Below, in pieces: positions 6,960 to 12,165 of a stretch of 12,165 bases of DNA. The DNA is from Lachnospiraceae bacterium UBA3643. GTDB taxonomy: Bacteria; Bacillota; Clostridia; Lachnospirales; Lachnospiraceae. The notes beneath the pieces were generated by a model, which did not search any database, was not told where the DNA came from, and saw only the letters and a list, made by a program, of their open reading frames with translations. The stretch is taken from contig DFKO01000141.1 in NCBI GenBank assembly GCA_002373855.1, forward strand, positions 1-12,165, given 5' to 3'. The position numbers and the translations under genes were made by a program. Each line of letters opens with the position of its first letter. The first letter of the stretch is position 1.

Positions 6960-7970
6960 TTATTTACGTATGACACTGTTTCTGGTTATCCAGATCACCT
7001 CGTTATCCTCGCCGTAATAATGTTTAAATGCCAGCAGGGCGGTTTCGGGAGGAACATGAACAGGCATGTAATATGACTGGATCAGCACATTGTCGACATC
7101 ATCTTTTTCTTTGACGGAATACTCATCAAATGCGTCACCGTTAAAAAGTACAACTTTATATATCTCATTTTTGTCAACCAGATAATTCATGTATGAATAA
7201 AAGGTCCGGATTGTCTCATGGAGTCCTGTTTCTGAAAACTCAGGCAGGAGGACGATGACTCTGCTTGCACTGTTTTCATATTCTTTTACAAGCAGATTGT
7301 CATTAATATCTCTGGCAGTGGCTTTCCAGTGGATATCTTTTAATTTATCGCCCGGCCTGTAATCCCGGATCTCTTTAATATCCATGCTTTTGGCTAGACT
7401 CAGGCTGACATTTTCATCATCTTCGGAATCGGAAAAAGCTTCGGGATAAAGAGGATATTCATCATCGGATTTCTCCGGATAAACCGGAAGATGCAGAGTG
7501 ATATCGCAGTTTAACATAAAAGTATGGAGATGGAGCGGATCTGTTACCGTGGCATTATAGATAAATATTTCAAACATTCCGGGGTACAGTGTGGAATATG
7601 TGAAACAGACCCGGTTTTTTCGCTTAAGAGGAGCAGACAGGGAGAGTCTTCCGTTTATATCATTGGGATAAAAAAGTATACCTGCTTTATAATCCAGATT
7701 AATATTTAGAAAAGAAAACAATGTTGGATTATCGACGGATACAGTCATCTCGGCTTTGTTGCCGGCTACGATACTGTGCTGAATAAACTCTGCCGAAATG
7801 ATCAGCTTGTCCTTTAGCCTCGATGTGATATAGATGGAAATAATCGGAAGTACAAACAAAAGGAGTACAAGCACCGAAAAGAAGGGCTGCTTGTAAAAAA
7901 CAGCACCCAGAACAAAGAGTATTATAAATATGGTATATGTAACAATATATCTGATGTTATCTCTTTGCAT
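6960..7970 (-). CDS. DUF58 membrane-anchored protein, partner of MoxR ATPase
   Basis: 336 residues from the ATG at 7970. Two membrane segments (about 8-25 and 28-47) are followed by a beta-rich part and the DUF58 signature near 197-220 (DIKEIRDYRPGDKLKDIHWK), then a VWA-like C-terminal region. Proteins of this family sit next to MoxR ATPases and membrane transglutaminases and are thought to form a membrane complex with them; the biochemical role is unknown. The start is uncertain. The reading frame stays open to a TTG at 8000 (ten residues longer, 44-base overlap with the ATPase gene), but ATG 7970 gives a normal 14-base overlap, a weak purine site (GGACAGG just upstream) and an N-terminus that goes straight into the first membrane helix. 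Order and overlaps imply one transcript with tight coupling: MoxR first, then this gene, then the transglutaminase. Confidence 0.9.
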   Translation of the reverse strand: MQRDNIRYIVTYTIFIILFVLGAVFYKQPFFSVLVLLLFVLPIISIYITSRLKDKLIISAEFIQHSIVAGNKAEMTVSVDNPTLFSFLNINLDYKAGILFYPNDINGRLSLSAPLKRKNRVCFTYSTLYPGMFEIFIYNATVTDPLHLHTFMLNCDITLHLPVYPEKSDDEYPLYPEAFSDSEDDENVSLSLAKSMDIKEIRDYRPGDKLKDIHWKATARDINDNLLVKEYENSASRVIVLLPEFSETGLHETIRTFYSYMNYLVDKNEIYKVVLFNGDAFDEYSVKEKDDVDNVLIQSYYMPVHVPPETALLAFKHYYGEDNEVIWITRNSVIRK

Positions 7971-8907
7971 TCGCCTGTCCAGAAATTTTAGGTACAACAA
8001 CCGATGATAAGGAACTTAAGAGCGCTTCGCCAAGATCTGTTCCGGCGGCTTTTGCTCTCTGGGAGAGCTTTACCCTGTGAAGAGCGACCGGCAGATATAT
8101 CTCTTTTATATCATCCGGAAGCAGATAAGATCTGCCTTCAAGAAATGCGTATGCTTTTGCCATGCGAAGGAGAGCGATACTGCCTCTCGGACTTAAGCCG
8201 AGCTCATATGTGGAGGGTTTTCTTGTGCTCTCGGTTATCTCGACTATGTAATCATAGAGGGCATCATCAACATATACTTCCTCGACTTTTTCCTGAAGAG
8301 CCACCAGTTCTTCTTTTGTAAGTACAGGGATTACGGTCTGAATATCTTTTGCGGAATTACCCTTTAATATAAGAGCCGCATTTTCGGCATCCGGATATCC
8401 AATTGAGAGACATACCATAAATCTGTCGAGCTGGGATTCGGGGAGCCTCTGCGTACCTGATGAACCAAAAGGGTTTTCGGTGGCTATCACAAAGAATGGC
8501 TTTGGAAGCTCTCTTGAAACTCCTTCAACAGTGACTTTCTGCTCTTCCATAACCTCAAGGAGAGCGGACTGGGTCTTGGGCGATGTACGGTTTATCTCAT
8601 CGGCAAGGAAAAGGTTGGTAAATGCCATACCTTCCTGATATTTAAAAGAGCCGGTGACTTTATCGTACATATTAAAACCGGAGATATCTCCCGGCATAAC
8701 ATCGGGGGTAAACTGGACGCGTCTGTAATCCATTGACATGGCTTTTGCAAAAGCCATAGCCATTGTAGTCTTGCCTACACCGGGGATATCTTCAAGGAGT
8801 ACATGGCCTTTTGCAAGAATGGCTGCGAGGACCATCCTGATAATATTGTCTTTGCCGTGTATAACCTTTCTGACTTCATCAATTACCTGCTCTGTTTTAG
8901 CGCTCAT
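7957..8907 (-). CDS. MoxR-family AAA+ ATPase
   Basis: 316 residues, the usual length for this family. Walker A is GVGKTT (43-48), Walker B LFLADE (99-104), sensor 1 IATENP (141-146), arginine finger in LPESQLDRF (Arg162), sensor 2 in GLSPRGS (Arg241); all are intact, so it should bind and hydrolyse ATP as a ring. MoxR proteins act as chaperone-like remodellers for complexes encoded beside them, here the DUF58 and transglutaminase membrane proteins. The start is fixed by a strong Shine-Dalgarno site (GGAGGG on the - strand, 8917 to 8912) four bases before the ATG. It is the first gene of the three-gene operon, driven from the divergent region 8908-9064. The same order is found in B. subtilis yeaC-yeaD-yebA. 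Confidence 0.95.
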   Translation of the reverse strand: MSAKTEQVIDEVRKVIHGKDNIIRMVLAAILAKGHVLLEDIPGVGKTTMAMAFAKAMSMDYRRVQFTPDVMPGDISGFNMYDKVTGSFKYQEGMAFTNLFLADEINRTSPKTQSALLEVMEEQKVTVEGVSRELPKPFFVIATENPFGSSGTQRLPESQLDRFMVCLSIGYPDAENAALILKGNSAKDIQTVIPVLTKEELVALQEKVEEVYVDDALYDYIVEITESTRKPSTYELGLSPRGSIALLRMAKAYAFLEGRSYLLPDDIKEIYLPVALHRVKLSQRAKAAGTDLGEALLSSLSSVVVPKISGQANAKR

Positions 8908-8941
8908 ATAACCCTCCGTATACTCTTTACTGATAGGGTTT

Positions 8942-8971
8942 ATTTTATCATAGGTACAGGATTAAATACAA
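8942..8971 (-). promoter_or_regulatory. Candidate promoter of the MoxR-DUF58-transglutaminase operon
   Basis: On the - strand, TTGTAT (8971-8966) and TAAAAT (8947-8942) are 18 bases apart. The -10 matches five of six consensus bases; the -35 matches only three. The start point would be near 8935, leaving a leader of about 28 bases before the ATG at 8907. TATGAT slightly upstream is an alternative -10. Support is moderate at best. Confidence 0.45.
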
Positions 8972-8992
8972 TTGAACACGGTTTGGAATTGT
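8968..8992. promoter_or_regulatory. Imperfect inverted repeat spanning the divergent -35 boxes
   Basis: ACAATT (8968-8973) and AATTGT (8987-8992) are exact reverse complements. Inside them AAC and GTT pair around a short centre, although the arms differ by two bases in length. The repeat covers the -35 boxes of both divergent promoters and the spacer of the + strand one, where a regulator could act on both. The arms are AT-rich and short, so chance cannot be excluded. Confidence 0.3.
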
Positions 8993-9000
8993 GGTAAAAT
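8972..9000 (+). promoter_or_regulatory. Candidate promoter of the second GGDEF-EAL / queH / argS gene string
   Basis: TTGAAC (8972-8977) and TAAAAT (8995-9000) are exactly 17 bases apart, and the -10 is preceded by TGG, an extended -10 motif. The start point would be near 9007, giving a leader of about 58 bases. That leader can form a small stem CATAGTG/CATTATG (9015-9032, one G-T pair) but contains no obvious terminator or known riboswitch. Confidence 0.65.
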
Positions 9001-9050
9001 TTTTTTATGATTGTGCATAGTGTAAGCATTATGTTAAAAAATCTGTTTTT

Positions 9051-9056
9051 GGATGG
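9051..9056 (+). promoter_or_regulatory. Ribosome binding site that selects the ATG at 9065
   Basis: GGATGG (9051-9056) lies eight bases before the ATG at 9065. The in-frame ATG at 9053 lies inside this site and has no purine-rich stretch before it, so translation most likely starts at 9065. Confidence 0.6.
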
Positions 9057-9064
9057 TATTCATT

Positions 9065-11347
9065 ATGAAGAGCGTTTCTTCAAATAATGAGAATGTAAAA
9101 GATAAAAGGAAAACATTTTTAAGAATACTCATGATAGGCGGAGCGATAGTGGTACTCTGCCTTTTAGTGTGCTTTTTGCTTGTGATGGCGCTTAAGAGTG
9201 CATACAACAGTGAGACTATGGCCAATTATCATGAGCATCATATGAGTGCTGCAGATATTCTGATTGACAAGTTTGCGGAGTACTCAAAAGAGGCTGAAAA
9301 GATCGGAGCCGAATTTGCAGAAAAAGAATTTGCCATAGGAGGAACAGCCTTCTACGAATTCCTGGATAGCAGCGTTGATTCCGAGTATGTTAAGATCGCA
9401 TATTACGATGAGTTTGGCAACCTCTATATAGATGACAGTAAATATACATACGATGCGGCAGACGATTATACAAGAAACATCATTGATGTATTAAAGAAAG
9501 CAGACGGCAATACTTCTGCCATAGATAATTTCTATGAATCGGAGAGTGAAGGTAAACAGCTTATGGTTGCTGTTTCCTCTCTTGACGGGTATATAGTCCT
9601 GATTGAAGACATATCTACATTCCTGTATACCCGTGCTCTTGATTATCAGACCAAAATCGGACAGATGTATATCACCGATAAGGATATGAATGTACTCGGA
9701 TACAGCTATAATGCCGAGATCACTGATGCGGGAAACAACTTTACCATGAGTGTACTCTCATATACTGACGGACGTCAGGAGACAAAGCGCTCCGTTCAGA
9801 CCATGAAAAATGATCTTTCGGATGGCAAGGAAGGATATATATCCGTATCTGTAGGTAACAATACAAATATCCAGATTTCATACTGCAACCTTATCCCTTC
9901 AGATAAGATCTATTTTATTACATGCTTTAACAGGAATCTTACCGATTATAAGATAAGGCCTCTCCTGGTAAGGAGTATGCTTTCATGTCTGTTTATAATG
10001 TCCCTAATGCTGGCTATCATCGTATATGTATGGGCGATATCAAAGAAAGCAAATCTCACCGTTGAAAAACTTGCATACGAGGATCCGATCACTCACGGTC
10101 ACAATATCAACTATTTCAAGGAATTTGCAGTAAAGGTGCTCTCGGCCTCAAAGGAGACGCCGTTTGTAATACTTCGTTTTGATATCGCAAACTTCCGTTA
10201 CTTCAACGAGGCTTACGGACATGTCAGAGCCGATGAAGTCCTCGTGTCATGTATAAAAAACTTTGAGAGTGTATTTTCTGAGAGAGAATTATGTGTACGT
10301 ATCACCGCTGACCAGTTCCTGGCTCTGGTGCTTAATGATAATACAAGTGATTCCAAGATAGATAAGTTCAGAGAACTTGTTAACGCTGATGCCAGAGGCA
10401 GAGGTATCAAATATCCCATCAAGTTCAAGACAGGTGTATATCAGGTCAAAAAGACAGATACGGATATTGATGTCATGATCGACCATGCCAATGTGGCCAG
10501 AAAGACTCTTAATGCAAAGCAGAATCAGTACAGGGCTACGTATTCAGACAATATTGTCACAGATATGCGCAAGGCGGACAAGATGGAATCGGAGATGCAG
10601 GCTGCTTTTGCAAACGGTGAATTCCACGTCTATTACCAGCCTAAATGGGATGTTGTGAGCAACCATGTTGCAGGAGCGGAAGCTCTCGTCAGATGGAATA
10701 AAAAGGACGGCAATGTCATACTGCCGGAGGAGTTTATACCTATTTTCGAGCAGAACGGCTTTGTGGAAGTCCTTGATTTCTTTACCCTTGAAGAGGTCTG
10801 CAGACAGATCAGGAGCCTTTTTGACGAGGGCAAGACTACATATCCCATATCTGTAAACCAGTCAAAGGTACTTCTGCACAACCCTGATTATGTTGTAAAT
10901 GTTCAGAAGATACTCAAGAAATATAATATACCTGAGGGTGTTATTGAGATAGAAATTAACGAGGATGTATTCCAGGATGACAAGGAGGCCATGTTTAAGG
11001 TTTTGAACGAACTGAAGAAATGCGGCATCAGAATACTTCTTGATGACTTTGGGTCGTCAAAATCATCTATCTCGATCCTTAAGGGCGCACCGTTTGATAT
11101 TATCAAGATCGGTTGTGAATTCTTTGGTGAAGCTGTTTCAGATAAGCAGAATATGTGGATACTCCAGAAGGTTATAGAGATGATAAACGGTCTCGGACTC
11201 GAGCTTGTATGCGAAGGTGTTGAGAGCAGTGAGCAGGCAGTACTGCTCAAAAATCTCGGCTGCCGTCTGGTACAGGGATTCTTCTACTCAAGACCTGTGC
11301 CGGGAGATGAGTATGTACAGCTGTTCTGTGAGAAATATCAGGCATAA
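9065..11347 (+). CDS. Membrane sensor with degenerate GGDEF and modified EAL domain
   Basis: 760 residues from ATG 9065 (764 from 9053). Membrane segments at about 19-45 and 303-325 enclose an outside sensor region of roughly 255 residues that resembles an extracytoplasmic double-PAS/Cache fold in pattern only. The cytoplasmic half has a GGDEF-like domain (about 336-495) in which the signature is TADQF (414-418), so cyclase activity is very unlikely; no RxxD I-site is present. The EAL domain (about 505-755) keeps Glu539 (AEAL), Asn598, Glu630 and Glu633, Asp660-Asp661, Lys681, Glu717 (EGVE) and Gln737. However, the loop usually DDFGTGYSS reads DDFGSSKSS, and KID reads KIG (Gly683). It may be a phosphodiesterase with altered control or a c-di-GMP-binding receptor that responds to an outside ligand. 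The stop lies three bases before queH, so the genes are probably cotranscribed. The domain call is certain; catalytic status is inferred. Confidence 0.93.
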   Translation: MKSVSSNNENVKDKRKTFLRILMIGGAIVVLCLLVCFLLVMALKSAYNSETMANYHEHHMSAADILIDKFAEYSKEAEKIGAEFAEKEFAIGGTAFYEFLDSSVDSEYVKIAYYDEFGNLYIDDSKYTYDAADDYTRNIIDVLKKADGNTSAIDNFYESESEGKQLMVAVSSLDGYIVLIEDISTFLYTRALDYQTKIGQMYITDKDMNVLGYSYNAEITDAGNNFTMSVLSYTDGRQETKRSVQTMKNDLSDGKEGYISVSVGNNTNIQISYCNLIPSDKIYFITCFNRNLTDYKIRPLLVRSMLSCLFIMSLMLAIIVYVWAISKKANLTVEKLAYEDPITHGHNINYFKEFAVKVLSASKETPFVILRFDIANFRYFNEAYGHVRADEVLVSCIKNFESVFSERELCVRITADQFLALVLNDNTSDSKIDKFRELVNADARGRGIKYPIKFKTGVYQVKKTDTDIDVMIDHANVARKTLNAKQNQYRATYSDNIVTDMRKADKMESEMQAAFANGEFHVYYQPKWDVVSNHVAGAEALVRWNKKDGNVILPEEFIPIFEQNGFVEVLDFFTLEEVCRQIRSLFDEGKTTYPISVNQSKVLLHNPDYVVNVQKILKKYNIPEGVIEIEINEDVFQDDKEAMFKVLNELKKCGIRILLDDFGSSKSSISILKGAPFDIIKIGCEFFGEAVSDKQNMWILQKVIEMINGLGLELVCEGVESSEQAVLLKNLGCRLVQGFFYSRPVPGDEYVQLFCEKYQA

Positions 11348-11350
11348 ATC

Positions 11351-12022
11351 ATGGCCGGAAATATGACACGCAATTATCAAAAAGAACTGGATGAGATAAC
11401 AGCTCATCTGTGGGAATCAGGAAAAAGAAAATTGCTGCTGCACAGCTGTTGTGCTCCGTGCAGCAGTTATTGTCTGGAATATCTGTCGGAATTTTTTGAT
11501 ATCACGGTTTTTTATTTTAATCCCAATATCACTGACAAAAATGAATTTGACAAAAGGGCAGCAGAGCAGGAGAGACTGATAAACACAGTCAACAACGACT
11601 GGCGCGAAAAAGTATTTGAGAGTATTAAGTTTGTCCGGGGTGAATATGATCCGCCCCGATTTCTGGAGATATCAAGAGGCCTTGAAAAAGCCCCTGAAGG
11701 CGGTGAAAGGTGCCGTAAATGTTTTGAGCTAAGACTTTCGGAATCTGCGAGATACGCAAAGGAAAACGGGTTTGATTATTTCACCACCACGCTTACCATA
11801 AGCCCACTAAAAAATGCCCACGTCTTAAATGAAGTAGGCAGTATCATGGGAGAGAGATATGGCATAGCTTTTCTGCCGTCAGATTTTAAAAAGAAAAACG
11901 GATATAAGAGATCGACGCAGCTCTCAAAACAGTATGATCTGTACAGGCAGGATTACTGCGGATGTGATTTTTCAAAAGCAGAGAGAATGGCGCAGATTAA
12001 AGAGAAAGGTAATAATAAATGA
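11351..12022 (+). CDS. queH: Epoxyqueuosine reductase QueH
   Basis: 223 residues, the usual size of QueH (formerly DUF208). It carries the conserved cysteine sets of the iron-sulfur and metal site: HSCCAPCS (Cys33, Cys34, Cys37), GERCRKCF (Cys121, Cys124) and YCGC (Cys203, Cys205). It also has FNPNI (56-60), TTLTISPLKN (146-155) and DFKKKNGY (178-185). QueH reduces epoxyqueuosine to queuosine in the wobble position of tRNAs with GUN anticodons, replacing the unrelated, B12-dependent QueG. The ATG is three bases after the upstream stop, with a weak site CAGG (11339-11342) eight bases before it; an ATG at 11363 is a possible alternative. argS starts 15 bases after its stop. No queuosine synthesis genes are visible here; the enzyme may act on salvaged precursor or with genes elsewhere. 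Confidence 0.95.
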   Translation: MAGNMTRNYQKELDEITAHLWESGKRKLLLHSCCAPCSSYCLEYLSEFFDITVFYFNPNITDKNEFDKRAAEQERLINTVNNDWREKVFESIKFVRGEYDPPRFLEISRGLEKAPEGGERCRKCFELRLSESARYAKENGFDYFTTTLTISPLKNAHVLNEVGSIMGERYGIAFLPSDFKKKNGYKRSTQLSKQYDLYRQDYCGCDFSKAERMAQIKEKGNNK

Positions 12023-12037
12023 TTGGAGAATAAATTT

Positions 12038-12165
12038 ATGAAGATGATGATCGATGTCATCTCCGAAGAGATGATGAAGGCATTTAAGGGGGCCGGATAT
12101 GACGGAAACCTCGGAAGAGTGACTGTAAGTAACCGTCCGGATCTGTGTGAGTATCAGTGCAACGG
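12038..12165 (+). CDS. argS: Arginyl-tRNA synthetase, N-terminal fragment (continues past the window)
   Basis: The reading frame opens at the ATG at 12038, eight bases after a clear Shine-Dalgarno site (GGAGA, 12025-12029), and stays open to the window edge, giving 42 full codons. The translation contains ISEEMMKAFKGAGYDG followed by SNRPDLCEYQCNG. The latter is the N-terminal signature of bacterial arginyl-tRNA synthetase, which charges tRNA-Arg. It is the last visible gene of the right-hand string, 15 bases after queH with no terminator between. The remaining class I catalytic domain lies outside the window and cannot be checked. Confidence 0.9.
   Translation, partial: MKMMIDVISEEMMKAFKGAGYDGNLGRVTVSNRPDLCEYQCN

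Noticed and set aside
8004..8321. 105-codon open frame on the + strand opposite the MoxR ATPase gene
   Set aside because: Composition is rich in Arg, Leu and Cys as expected from reading an AAA+ gene backwards; the MoxR frame is fully supported.
9007..9064. c-di-GMP riboswitch in the leader of the second GGDEF-EAL gene
   Set aside because: The leader is only about 58 bases and has only a small stem; it lacks the size and conserved GNRA/receptor features of known c-di-GMP riboswitches.

Overview
The window looks like ordinary chromosome of a low-to-medium GC Firmicute. The closest fit is Lachnospiraceae (Butyrivibrio/Lachnospira-like). This rests on strong purine-rich Shine-Dalgarno sites, a tRNA-Leu without an encoded CCA, the MoxR-DUF58-transglutaminase gene order also seen in Bacillus subtilis (yeaC-yeaD-yebA), Clostridia-type QueH and ArgS sequences, and several c-di-GMP proteins. 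The lineage is inferred from protein and gene-order character, not from a database search. I see no mobile element, CRISPR array, integrase or defence system.

Left part (1-4379, all + strand): the 3' part of a tRNA-Leu with anticodon AAG and its intrinsic terminator come first. A multi-membrane GT-C type glycosyltransferase-like protein follows, with a 14-bp palindrome covering its weak ribosome site. Next are a sn-glycerol-1-phosphate dehydrogenase-like metalloenzyme and, 26 bases on, a membrane GGDEF-EAL protein whose GGDEF and EAL motifs both look catalytically complete. A perfect 24-bp inverted repeat with T tracts on both strands then ends transcription from both sides.

Middle part (4479-8907, - strand): a tightly packed operon of MoxR-family AAA+ ATPase, DUF58 protein and transglutaminase-like membrane protein. 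The genes overlap by 14 bases and then abut with no gap. The known family arrangement suggests a cell-envelope quality-control or assembly role, with the transglutaminase domain outside the membrane.

Right part (8908-12165, + strand): a divergent promoter region of about 155 bases has two candidate promoters whose -35 boxes touch, spanned by an imperfect inverted repeat. It drives a second membrane GGDEF-EAL protein. This one has a ruined GGDEF motif (TADQF) and an EAL domain with most catalytic residues but altered signature loops. Packed close behind it are queH (epoxyqueuosine reductase) and the start of argS (arginyl-tRNA synthetase), which runs off the window.

The points most worth following up are the contrast between the two c-di-GMP proteins on either side of the envelope operon, the link of the degenerate one to tRNA genes, the G1P-dehydrogenase-like gene in a bacterium, and the A34 leucine tRNA. 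I do not see evidence for a wholly new system.
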